From assembly GCF_010093535.1 (NCBI RefSeq), contig NW_022985219.1, positions 116,167-180,166 of the forward strand: DNA of 64,000 nt. Direction: 5' to 3'. The first letter of the stretch is position 1; every line of letters begins with the position of its first letter. Under the pieces are notes generated by a model. It did no database searches, was not told where the DNA came from, and worked only from the letters and a program-made list of their open reading frames with translations. Positions 1-10,465 of this stretch are shown here, in pieces. The stretch comes from Lindgomyces ingoldianus. Taxonomy: Eukaryota > Ascomycota > Dothideomycetes > Pleosporales > Lindgomycetaceae. A program made the position numbers and the translations under genes.

Positions 1-174
1 TACTACATGAGATGGAAGACTATGAGGGAGAAGCGATTGGCGGCAAAGCGAGAGGCAGAATGGAACGCGAAGATGGAGAAAGAGAATGAGCAGCCAAGTT
101 TCCTGGCCAGGGTGACGACGCTGACGGGGAGATCAGAGAGAAGTAGGAGTATGGAAGCGAGCCAACCTGCTTGA
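1..174 (+). CDS. 3' end of an unidentified protein gene (partial)
   Basis: An open frame enters from the left edge in frame 1 and ends at TGA 172-174, giving the last 57 residues of a protein. The tail is rich in Lys, Arg and Glu and looks like a charged helix or coiled coil, followed by a Ser/Arg-rich end. No family can be recognised from so short a piece. It is convergent with the chromodomain gene to its right. It could be an unspliced 3' exon of a longer gene or a chance frame, but the strong charge pattern and the following AT-richer stretch favour a real C-terminus. Confidence 0.45.
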   Translation, partial: YYMRWKTMREKRLAAKREAEWNAKMEKENEQPSFLARVTTLTGRSERSRSMEASQPA

Positions 175-2126
175 ATAACTGTGTGTGCTAGAGAACGGAG
201 CCTAGAGAGTTTGTGTTGCTGTGAACCGTGGAAATCGTGGATTCTCTCGTCATAGTATTAACATATATCGCAACATCCTTCATCGTCACACTAATGACCA
301 CACGTCTTCTTACCAAATCGAGTGAAACACTGGGGACTCTAGATAAATTACTTCAACCATGTTTAAGCACTCCCTCGAATTTGTTCGACCAGTGTACGCT
401 TACTTCAAATTCAGCATTCGACATTCTCCTACGACATAAAACCGCCTCCTAATTTCGACCTCCATCCTTCCCCCTGCACCTCCAGTTATCCCTTAATCTT
501 CAAGTGTAAATTCGGAGCATGTAGTAACCTATCTAGGCCTCAATACTGCCTCGAGGTAGGTGAGCCAGGAGCCATAGCAGACAACTCGACGCTCGCGCCC
601 CTTCTATCTAACATTTGACTAATAAAGAAGACAGTCACCACTGCCAGTAAGATGGAACACACATCCATACACAGGAGGCGCGATAGCATGCAACCTTTTC
701 ATTTCACAACGCCTCTAATAGGCACCTCGATCGGCGGCGAAATCTGCAATACGATGCCACGAGCACCGGGATACGCCAAATTAAGGGTCCCTCTCGACCA
801 CGTTTCGACGCGCACTCCAGCTCCAACTGCAGCTCCAACTCTAGCTTTTCTATCACCGCCGGCATACCTCCATCTAAACTCACACCCCTATCCCCACTGC
901 CCAACCACCCAACCCTCGACTCCAGCACTGGTATTGGCTACCGCGGGTCCAAGAGCTCTCCCCATCTCAATAAACCTACTCTCACGTCTAGCGCAATCTC
1001 CATCTCTGCCCCCGCCTCCAAGTGGAAAATGGCTGCTCCAGCAACCTCTCGCTTCCAGCAACCCAAGCCCTAACTCCCGCGACCTCCCACCCCTCCACGC
1101 CTCCAACCCACACCACCTAGGCATTAAGGGCCGCCCACCACAAGACGCTATTTACGCTATCTATGCCACACAAATCGAGACTAGATCAGAATATCTATAT
1201 CCAGACTCCGATTGTGAAATGCTCGGTAAAATGGACGCCATTGCCATGCTCGGGTTCTAAACCTTGATCCAACAACCAACACAGCCTCCTGTACCTGTAT
1301 CCATAAGCAAGACGGGACTAGCGATTTCGCCCAAAGGGTTTCTAGCACGGTATGGCGTATCGTAGAGCACGACTAGAATGGAGGCAATCTGTCAGGACGC
1401 CTGTTTGAATTTCGAGCGCTCGTATAATGGAGCTTGCTTTCTGCTATGCTTTACTCTTAGATCTGCATCCAGTTCCGAGGCCTTGGATGTAGGCTATTCT
1501 ATAGAGAAAAAAATGCAAATCTCATGCACTAAGTAATACGTATGACATTGCCAGGCTGCGTGATACGTAGGTGTGGGAAGTTGCGGGTTTTGTGGTACGC
1601 TACGTGGACTAACATCTAATTGTAATGCTTCTAATCCTACGGGTTCGGGCAGGATCGCACTCACACTTTGCTGGGGGAGTTGTGGGGATACCACCACTAT
1701 GTAGGAATGCCTGCTGGGTTCTACAGCTAGGAATTTCCTCCCCCCTTTCTGTGTTCTTTTCAGAGGACGGAGAGCTATGCCAACAGCCACACACTTATCT
1801 CCAGAAATGCAGTCAATTCTCACCATTTAGATCTTTAGGATGATATTGGTACCTTAAGATTCTTGCCAGCTCTTATAGTGGGGGGATTCCTTCCCTCCTT
1901 CTACATGCGTCTAGGAGGACAGAGAGTATGTTTTCTAAGTTCAAATCGTCAAATGTGGTCACAAACATCCCGAAGATAGCCCCAAGCTGCCACGGTTTTC
2001 ATCATCCAGGTGTCGCAAAGCCTAGAGCCAATCCCTATCTTGCCAAGATGGTAGAAAGTCTTTAGTCATCACCAAGTCCATCCTGTACGCAGCCGCTAAC
2101 GCACGCAAACTAAACCTGCCCCACCC
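175..2126. other. Intergenic region, no supported gene
   Basis: This stretch lies between two convergent gene ends. An uninterrupted frame at 652-1260 (+, 202 codons) is rich in Pro, Ser and Thr. Two frames on the other strand (704-928 and 888-1124) are open over the same bases. I recognise no domain in any of them, and such overlap is common in Pro/Ser-rich low-complexity DNA, so none is called. Confidence 0.5.
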
Positions 2127-3812
2127 TTACTTCACAACCCCCTTATTCTTCCGAAACACAGGCCTCTCGATCCTAGCTTTATATTCCGCCAACATATCAG
2201 CCGCACCCTCCAGTTCTTCCTCGGTTAGCCAGTCCTCGGCTTTGTCGACGCCTTCCCACTTCACAAGGTATACCTTCTTGTCGTTCTGGTAGGTGTGGGA
2301 GACAATATTCTCGACAGTGAAGATTTCCAGGTCCTCGCCCTCGTGTTCCTTCTCATTTTGTTCTTGGTCATGGCCGTGGCCTTGGGGTGTGATATCGCCA
2401 ATGTGGTCATTCCTGCGGTCTTCGGAAGAGCTCTCTGATATCGACTCGTCCTCTAACGAAGAATGGGGCTGTTCAGCGAGCGAATTCTTTGGGCGGCCGG
2501 GCTTTGGGGACAATGAAACGCTTTCAGTTCGGCGTCGTTTGCTGTGGTGCCAGGCGGCACCATCGGCAACCTGAAGTTCATCCACATTCTCATCCGAGCT
2601 CAATCGCTTTCTCACTTGCCTCTCCGACATGAGCTGCTGTGCGGCGCTCGACATGGAGGACGTGTTGTCGTCGATGTCCAAGACTTCGGGATGTATGCGG
2701 GGTATTGTTGGGGAGGCGACGAGGGCGCTGTTGGCGATAAACGACGAGCGCATGAGACTGGGCGATAGTGGGGGGACGTCTCCGTCGCTCTCGTTGGAGG
2801 CACGGTTGGATGGGGCTTCATGGTGGAGGCCTGGAGGGGGCTTGAGACTCACGGCATCCGCATCGTCGTCCTCCTGCGAGTCTAGGATGGCGGCTTCGTT
2901 AAACGCGTCAGGGGTGTGGTCTACAAGATTGACATGGTCGCCTCTCCCGCTGCGATGGCCATGGACGGATTCTCTGCCTCGCCCTAGCCCATAGCCTCGC
3001 CTTCGCCCACGTCCCCTTCCAGCGGCGTGCGACAGGGTAGCTGTACTGGCAGCCCCATCCATCCTGCTGGGGGCGCGTGAGTTGCGGAAGTTGACAGCCA
3101 AATACTTCTTCTCCTGCGCCTCTATCCCAGCCCGCCGCGCGACTTCAGCAGCATTGCGAGCAGCCTTGAACTCGGCGTTCTCGAAGCGCTGCTGCTCCCA
3201 CTTGCTAGCGTAGTGGTCGATGCGCGACAGATCTACATCCTCGGTGGAGACGCTATGGACGTCGTAGGTGCCATCGTGCGCCTGCACGAGTTGCCGGATC
3301 TCGACTGTATATATAATCTGCGGGATCCCGTCGCGGGTCTGGGTGCGGCGGAGGATGCTCGTCTCGGCACCCTCGATGGGACATGCGCGGCGCGGGCCAC
3401 GGGTGACGGTCGGCGGGGCGCTCTTGATGCGGTAGTTGGCTTCCCAGACGTCGGAACCGGGGCGGTAGGCCGTATCGAAGTGCCACTGCGAGGCGTTAAA
3501 GTCAGTTGTAGCCATGGTACCAGCATTTTTGCTATTGCTATTGCTATTATTATTGCTATTGCCATTGCCATTGCCATTGCCATTGCTATTGATTGGTATT
3601 GGTATTAGAGCGTGTGACAGCCCGTGCTGGGCGCCATGGCGGGGTGGGGGATATGTTCCAGAAAATTTAGGGGGAGGACGTTCAGATGCGTACGTGGGCA
3701 GCGAACTGGGCAGCGAATGGGCGGAAGTGAGTGCTTGGGTGGGTTGAGAGTTACGTACCAACTGTGTCTTGGGACGTCCGCGCCCGCGGCCTCCTCGTCC
3801 CCTTACTGACAT
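2127..3812 (-). CDS. Chromodomain protein with an RGR-rich N-terminus
   Basis: This is a single open frame of 561 aa starting at the ATG read from 3812. Residues 4-15 form an RGRGGRGRGRPK stretch like an AT-hook or RGG nucleic-acid contact. Residues about 75-95 are an Asn/Gly/Ser run encoded by a hexanucleotide microsatellite. The middle is low-complexity and acidic with basic patches resembling nuclear targeting signals. The last ~60 residues are a chromodomain (FTVENIV... VYLVKWEGVD... DWLTEEEL), a fold that usually binds methylated histone tails. No chromoshadow domain follows, so this is not a classical HP1. Of the three cage positions, Phe and Trp are present but the third appears to be Val. 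A GTACGT donor-like site near 3757 was considered, but splicing it would break the frame. A nuclear chromatin role is inferred from the domain. Confidence 0.8.
   Translation of the reverse strand: MSVRGRGGRGRGRPKTQLVRNSQPTQALTSAHSLPSSLPTYASERPPPKFSGTYPPPRHGAQHGLSHALIPIPINSNGNGNGNGNSNNNSNSNSKNAGTMATTDFNASQWHFDTAYRPGSDVWEANYRIKSAPPTVTRGPRRACPIEGAETSILRRTQTRDGIPQIIYTVEIRQLVQAHDGTYDVHSVSTEDVDLSRIDHYASKWEQQRFENAEFKAARNAAEVARRAGIEAQEKKYLAVNFRNSRAPSRMDGAASTATLSHAAGRGRGRRRGYGLGRGRESVHGHRSGRGDHVNLVDHTPDAFNEAAILDSQEDDDADAVSLKPPPGLHHEAPSNRASNESDGDVPPLSPSLMRSSFIANSALVASPTIPRIHPEVLDIDDNTSSMSSAAQQLMSERQVRKRLSSDENVDELQVADGAAWHHSKRRRTESVSLSPKPGRPKNSLAEQPHSSLEDESISESSSEDRRNDHIGDITPQGHGHDQEQNEKEHEGEDLEIFTVENIVSHTYQNDKKVYLVKWEGVDKAEDWLTEEELEGAADMLAEYKARIERPVFRKNKGVVK
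3531..3606. repeat. Hexanucleotide/trinucleotide microsatellite inside the chromodomain gene
   Basis: The run consists of GCTATT and GCCATT units with a few TAT and GGTATT variants. On the coding strand it specifies alternating Asn with Gly or Ser. Length changes in whole codons would alter the Asn-rich linker without a frameshift. Confidence 0.85.
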
Positions 3813-4759
3813 AACGTAGTTCTTTCTGTACGTCGCAATGCAAATATTGACATGCGAAATTGTTCAAGGCGGAGTGGTAGTGGTGCGCGCAGGCATCTTT
3901 GGCTGTGAGGCATCGTGAAGGTTGGAGTTCGAAGTGAGTCAATGCCAGTATGCTTCCGGTGCAGTATTATAACTAGCTAAAGTGAAGTAAGGCTGACTAA
4001 CTTGGGGTCTGTGCGTCTCAGCTTACCCCCGGCAAGTCTGTGTCGGCTTCGTTCAGTTAGTGCCCTCGAGATGTGAATCTTGTAAGCTTGGTTGGGGCCA
4101 AGAGCATGTGTGTGAAGTGATGTATTGTGGACTGAGGGCCTGAATACTATGTGATCCATAGAGTATGATGAGACTCCAAGCCCAAGGTTGATTGGCCACC
4201 CCATCGTTGAGCCCCTCCGGCTTTCAAATATCAACAGTATATCAGAGCAATGTGGTGATTCTCTATGACTGGGGTTCGGCGCAACGGAAGTGTGTTATAT
4301 TCTTGCTGGAGCCTCTAGGGCTGTCCTGGTAGGTAGAGGGGTACAGGCACCGGAAGATAGTGGCTGGCCTGTTTACAGATACGGTGTTGGTGGTTGCCTT
4401 TTCACCAGTGCGGGAATTACATGACGCTTTACTCGTTCAGCAAGTAAGTGTCTACACCGATTTATCCACACAACTGAGATGGCCAATCCTTCGATTAAAA
4501 CGGGAACACGAGGGCGTTGTCGGAACTATTTCGAACAAGGTGCGCCACTTTCTGCCTTGGCGGCTTGTTCGAACCCATTGAGCCCGGGAAATGTTCAAAA
4601 AGCAAATACCACAACAAGTGACTATAATAGACTCGAATTTAACGAACCTAAAAAGAACTTCAACGAGCCTCGCAGGGCAGGTGCTCGCCAAGTTCATCAA
4701 ACCTCTCATTACCGTGTCGATAGTCTCACACTCTGGCAGCTCATCTCCTCCATCATCCA
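3813..4759. other. Intergenic region between the chromodomain gene and the Zn2Cys6 gene
   Basis: It holds only short frames on both strands without recognisable domains. It should contain the promoter of the chromodomain gene (right of 3812) and the 3' region of the regulator gene (left of 4760). No RNA gene or transposon end was seen. Confidence 0.5.
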
Positions 4760-7336
4760 TCAAAAATCCCCACCCATATCAAACGCCCAGATATCCGGAA
4801 ACGTCCACCCCCCCATATCAACCTGCATATCCTGCAACCCTTCAAACGGCGCCTGATAGTCTGTCCCAGCCCCCGACCCCAACGCCATCGCAATCCCCGC
4901 AATCCCAGGTATCCCATTCATCCCCGGCATCCCCTGCATCGACGCATCTGAGCCCGACCCAAGAGTCCCAGGTGTGGGCACGCCGACTGGCAGAGACGTT
5001 CGGGCTTCAGGCGGCGAGGCCGTCGCCATGGTGGATCGAAGAGACGACGCGAAGTCGTTGCTGGGATCCTTTTGCATGGCAAGAACGCGGAAGCACAAGC
5101 GTGTGATGCGGTCGATTGCTTTCTTGCCACGGGAATTGATTTCTTCTGTGTAACTGCTTTGCGTCATTGATGTCGGGTGTGTGGAGGCTGAGGTTGGGGA
5201 CGGCATGATCGCGGTCGCGGCGCACAGGAGCCAGTTTTCCATATATCCTGTCCCGAGTCTCATGACCTTGTTCTCAAATATGGACACTGCACGTCCCAGC
5301 AGTTCTATCGAGGCCCGGCATAGTGTCGCCATCATGAAGTTGTCTTGTGGGAATCGAGGAATCTCCACTAGCGGATGCGGACCGTTTGAGGACACTTTGG
5401 AGGAGCTGGTCGGCTCCGTCGGCTGCGACAGCGATGGCGCTGCTGTGCTACTCGCGGGCGTATTTGCGCTTGTACTCCGAGGCGGAGGGGACGATAGAGA
5501 GCAATTATGGTAGACGACTTGCGAGAGTGTAATGGCTGTTCGGAAGACGTCATTTCGGGCATGATTGAGCACGAAGATGCCCTTTTCGATCATCCCATCA
5601 TATAGCGAGAGGACTGCACTAGCCGCATTTATACATGCAGTGAATGAGTAGCTGAAGCGCGGGTTTGAAGACGCAAGCAGAGCGTAGGGCTGGTGTAGAA
5701 TAACGAGGAACTGTCGGAGCTGGAGGTCCAGTAGCGCTGAGGGAACCGTAGCACGGGAGTTGCTCCAAGATGGGAGAGATGCTAGGAGTGAGGTGATTTG
5801 GGCGTCGTAATGGAGGACGTCTGAGTAGTGAAGGCTGGTGGTAGGATTGTTGAGCAGCTGTGTCAGATGGATCCGAAGAGGAATTGATCGCATGCTAACA
5901 TTCAGATACGATGTTGAAGTAAAGTGAGTAGTTGGACTGCTCGTCAATGCTTGTTGCAAGTCGGCCGACAAAGCCTCGTCGGAGATATTCGCTGGTGGCT
6001 GGGTATCAAAGTACAGTCCGCACAGGGACGATTGAAGCCCGCAATCGATCGACGACTGAAGCTCGAGCTCCATCATCGTCGCCCATAGCCGTCGCCTCAT
6101 CTCCTTTTCGAATTCTGACACCCTCCCTCCCGCGAGCAGAGCTGGATTCCGATGCATACCGGATGAGATAGCAAGACGAATCACATCTCCTGAGTGCACC
6201 CAGTCTTGCTTCATCTTCACGCAGTTCACCCGCTTCGCCAGCAGTGATAGGCATTGAAGCTGAACGAATCCAAGTGTCAGGTGCTTACGGGACTGCCGTG
6301 CCAGCCACCTGTCACAAACATCGACCAAAGTAGATGCAGACTCCCGTTCTGTGGAGCTGTCGCCAATGAAGACCGTCTCTCGGTCCGAGGCGAGGCACTT
6401 GGTGATCGCCGTGATTAAGACTAAACAGGTGGCGAAGTTGACTGGGACGTCTTTTCCATTTCCTTGCACCCAGAACTCTCGGTACTCGTCCCAGAACGAC
6501 GGTTCATGCAAGATGCGATGCGACGTCTCGAACGTCTGGAAGTACAAGGACACTTGAGCATCAAGGACAGACTTCTCCGGCACTAGAGCAAGAATTTCGG
6601 CGTCAGTACCTTGAGTCAGAGGACCCCTCTCCTTTAGTAAGGCTTTCCGTCGATTTCTAAATCCCTTGAAATCGCCCCGAATCCGATGCATTGAGCTATC
6701 CAATGACATCGCCTGTCGGGTGAACCACTGGAGCTGGTTGAACTAGTTGGTCCAAGTTAGAGGCTGTACTATGTCGAAGCCAAGACGACATGGGTGCAAG
6801 CTATTTACCTGGTTGATCAAGCTCATGGGGCTTGTGGCCCCATAGAATTGAGTCTTGAAGCTTTTGCCTCGGAACATCATGGTTTCTCTAATCGATAGTT
6901 CTTCTCCATCGAAACCGTCCAGATGGGAAGCTGGAGTGGTGACCGAGGCAGGCCTGGTATCGTCAAATTTGGTCAATTTCTTCTCCAGGATCTCGAGCCG
7001 GCGTTCTTGCACCCTTACTCTCCAAGATAGGGCGTCCGGTGGGATGGCTGTTGACGAGGTGATGCCGTTTGTAGAGCTATCGGCGTGCATGAAATTTGCA
7101 CCATCCACGTGCCCGTCGCCACTTACAGGCAGCTCGTCCAGCAGTCGGGGATCATAGGTGCATTGATCTGCCCGTCCCGTCCTTTGACATCTCCCACAGA
7201 CTGGGTAGACGCGGTCGCACTTCATTTTGCGGTTGCGACATGCATAACACGACAAAACCTTTCGCTTCTTACTCACTCGCTTCTCGGGTCCGCCCTCTGG
7301 CGAATTGGATCGCGACTCGGCGCTCTTGGTTGACAT
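4760..7336 (-). CDS. Zn(II)2Cys6 transcription factor with a fungal-specific TF domain
   Basis: Two exons, 6809-7336 and 4760-6742, are separated by a 66-bp intron (6743-6808; donor GTAAAT, branch CTAAC, acceptor CTAG). Together they give 836 aa. The upstream open frame to 7381 begins with TTG, so the ATG at 7336 is chosen. Cysteines 30, 33, 40, 47, 50 and 59 form the CX2CX6CX6CX2CX8C binuclear zinc cluster that binds CGG-type half sites. A short coiled-coil linker follows. The large second exon resembles the fungal-specific regulatory domain, including a hydrophobic block of the kind YFQTFETSHRILHEPSFW. The C-terminus is Gly/Ala/Met-rich with an acidic aromatic tail that could be an activation region. 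It is transcribed away from the GH7 cellulase 3.1 kb upstream. Control of that gene is possible but only inferred. The target pathway cannot be read from the sequence. Confidence 0.9.
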
Positions 7337-10334
7337 GGCGAGACAAGCTGTGGGGAGACGAGCGGCGAGGTTGTCGGACAAGGCGGAGATGGAGATGGAC
7401 TTGTGGAGATGGGCAAGGCCGCTTCATGTAGCCTCGGAATTGGGGGCGGACTTTACGGATTTGTCAGCCCGTAAGATCCAAAAGCCATCCTGCCGTGGGA
7501 AAGGGGGATTCTGCATCGCTATTGCTTCAGAAGTCCGATTTGCAGTCACAATTGGAGAAGGTTCTCTAGGCATGTCCCCTGGGCTGAGGTGTCAATTGAA
7601 TTGTGTTTCGCGGAGAAGTTTGAGACTCTGCATTTGCTGCGGACCCCTGTGCGGCTCTAGTCACGTGCTATCAAGTGTGAAAGTGCGCGAGAACTACACA
7701 TGACCTGAAAGGAAATATTACTAGACCCAAAATAAGACATAGCTTCCCATTCTGGAAGGCTTGCAATGCCAGTTGTCAGGCGACTGAAATCAGCAATTCT
7801 TTACAGTCTCGCTGGCAGAAGCCTTGCCATACTTGCTCCACACCACACATTCACATTCTCCGTCAACGACTCATCTCGGTCATCATCGATTCTGTCTCTC
7901 GTGACCTGCTCATAGAGACATGCCCAGGAAGACACTAATTCCAGCCTTTCCTTCGGCGCCACGCCCGGCTCGCGACCCATCCCATCACCCAATCACTCTT
8001 CGTTCCATATTGATGAATCCGCAAATCTCGGACTCCTAGTTCTGGACCGGAGCCTCAATTCAAGCCCTTTTGCCTCAGCCAACAGTTCACAGCCATCTTG
8101 TCATGTTTACCCGGTTTAACCAGCCGCGATGCCTCAGATCATGGAACATGCCAAGCCCTTTCAGAGCCTTCCATCAATTTTCGATTCCCAAATTTCAGGT
8201 CATGCGTCCTGCTCTGAGTGGTTGTACTTCCCGCGGGTATAGTGGGACTCTTTCTTATTGGTGTGACCCTCTGCGATCACCTTAATGCATCTGAGCTATA
8301 TCTCTTTTTGATCCTCAACACCATCTTTCTGCTTCCCTCATCATCTAATCCGAGTTCCAGTACCTGGGGTTTCCTACTATCGGCCCTTTACTTGCTGAGT
8401 CTCTCAGTACCTCAGCGCTCGACGTTTTGTAAGGCATCTCCTTGGGCAACTTGGCCGCCCAGTGATTCACCTTTACCCGCTCCGGGTCTCCGCGAATGCC
8501 CAAAAAATGTCTGCTGGCCACAATGTGTTGAGGCTCTTACTTAAGTACCGCCTCAAGACGTCTTCCTGGAATCGAAAAAAGAGCCTCCTCCCAGCTGCTA
8601 TTGAGCCTCAAGTCGCCGACGCACCCAAAAACCTGGTGCGATCGGAATGTCAAGGGGAGAATTTGCTCTCATGGGGGGGACACCGCTTCCACACCCAATC
8701 GACACCCAATTCCCCGACACTTATTCCGGATTTCAGGTCTCCGGCACCTTGTCTTGTACGACTTGATCACTGATTCTCTCTTTCTAGAAGCATGGGAGCC
8801 TGGATGGAGGACTCGCTCAAGTCTTGTTCAACCACAGATTACCATTGGCCGGTTAAGCTTCAACATCGTTTACGGCCCGTTGACATCACCCCGCGATCAC
8901 GGCGCAGCCTTGCTTGTGTCACCACACCTTAATTAAGCCTCTCTTTTCACGACACCTTCAATGTATTTTGAAGTATTCAACCACCTGACCCTCATTACGC
9001 GAGAGCAGAATGTCAGCCCACCGAATCCAGCGTTCCATTACTGCATCATCTCCGCATGTCCTCTTGCAAGAGTGGACGATCGGACTGTTATGGAAACACC
9101 CCACGTTTATTTTTCCGCGACACATGGAGCGTTGATCGCGATAGAGTATCCACTCCGTCGATTCAGTTGGAGAAGACTCAATTTCAGTACATGGAATACT
9201 TTGCGGGGATAGTACGCAGGGTGACTATGCGGAGAATCCCTGTCCTTCCCCACAAATCTAATGGGCTCAATGTAAGCCTAAATCGACCCGGACCCTCGCT
9301 ATCTACCTTGACCAAAGCTAATATAATCAAGGGCTTGGGCTTCCTGAGCCTCTCACCTCCCACCAATCGTTCACTTCTCTCAGCGTTTTCTAGATCAAGT
9401 CACTCGGTTGCAATTCCTCTGACTGGTTGTGTAAATGAAAGCCGTCACTCGCCTCGCGATTCGAAACAAAGCGCAATACCAGGGTCCTTTTTCCAGAATG
9501 CTTCTTCGACGTCCATGCTTCATTCGCATGGCCAACCTACTCTTTGAGGAGGCTCACTCGCCTGCGTCTAGAACAATTCCAATTTCACCCGTGGGAGCTC
9601 GCAGTGGATCTGGACGAGGTTTCTAAGAGCCGAACACAACAATACTGGGGAATTATTGGCCTTAAATTTTCATTCGTGTGGTTTGGACAGTATGCTGTCA
9701 ACTCTCTAGGACCTAGAATGGAACGATGGCAGGGGCCAGTGACCCCCCACATTTCTCTCTGATTCTTGGTGTCCCAACGACCTACCATGCCTAGGTCCTG
9801 GCATGGAGCTTTGCCCGCCTTATCCGGAACTCCCGTCGATCAGTGCATGCTTCAAACGCACGCTGAGATGAGCCTCCTTCCTCTTGCCTATCATGTCGTA
9901 GGCAACATCGTCTATCGTATATCTGAGCCCCATCTGTAGCGCCCGTGCCCTCATTAGGATTCATTTCCTCCATCGATTGTTCTCCAGTCATGCTAAGCGC
10001 CAAGGCATCGCGTCGACTGAGAGCAGAAGCAGAGTCACCAGGTCTGCAACTTTATTCCGGGTCAATCTCGTGCGATTTCGCCCCGACTTCCTAGCTCATC
10101 TGCCCCTTGCAGATCCAGACGGTTTGAGGGAGACTGGTTCCGGTCGAGATCTGTGAGCGAGATTCGATCTACCATATTCCAGCTTCTCTCTGCAATCATC
10201 AGCAATTAAGACATAATAGAGGATGGGCACCTTTCCTTTACCGTTCAGGACCACCCCAGGGCGCTTCAAATAATGTTCCCGTCGATCCGATGAGCCAGTG
10301 AGCTTTCTCTACAGCTCTCCATGGCTTGGGTCGC
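7337..10334. other. 3 kb divergent intergenic region upstream of the Zn2Cys6 and GH7 genes
   Basis: Many short overlapping frames occur here on the plus strand, none with a recognisable domain. The left end should hold the promoter of the regulator and the right end that of the cellulase. Hexamers fitting the CreA/CRE1 consensus SYGGRG occur at 9099-9104, 9203-9208, 9248-9253, 9645-9650, 9745-9750 and 10254-10259. By chance one expects roughly one per 256 bp on two strands, so this density is not by itself significant. Confidence 0.5.
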
Positions 10335-10402
10335 GGCTATCCCCGCACTCAATCCGCAATTGAGCTTGCCTGCAGCCACAATGTGGCAGGTTTGCATATA
10401 AG
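10335..10402 (+). promoter_or_regulatory. Candidate GH7 core promoter: XYR1-like site touching a CRE1-like site, and a TATA box
   Basis: GGCTAT at 10335-10340 fits the xylanase/cellulase activator motif GGC(A/T)3. It abuts CCCCGC at 10341-10346, which fits the reverse complement of the carbon-repressor site SYGGRG. An ATATAAG box lies at 10396-10402, about 65 bp before the cellulase ATG. The arrangement suits a cellulose-induced, glucose-repressed gene, but no binding is shown and short motifs arise by chance. Confidence 0.35.
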
Positions 10403-10465
10403 ATCTCGTTTTCTCCCAGTGAAGATTCTTGTCTCCATCGAGCAACTGGTCGTTCTAATTCCAAC

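Noticed and set aside
652..1260. 202-codon open frame on the plus strand
   Set aside because: Pro/Ser/Thr-rich low complexity, overlapped by open frames on the other strand, no recognisable domain and no convincing splice structure.
3213..3608. Hydrophobic frame with Ile/Ala repeats opposite the chromodomain gene
   Set aside because: It arises from the hexanucleotide microsatellite and lies antisense to a well-supported coding frame.
3757..3765. GTACGT donor-like site in the chromodomain gene
   Set aside because: The nearest acceptor gives a 53-bp removal that breaks the reading frame; the unspliced frame is intact.
8070..9780. Series of overlapping plus-strand frames upstream of GH7
   Set aside because: No domains, frequent phase changes without good splice sites; treated as promoter/intergenic DNA.
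9099..10259. Cluster of CreA/CRE1 consensus hexamers upstream of GH7
   Set aside because: The six listed sites are about what chance predicts for a degenerate 6-mer on two strands over this length; only the composite site near the TATA box was kept, at low confidence.
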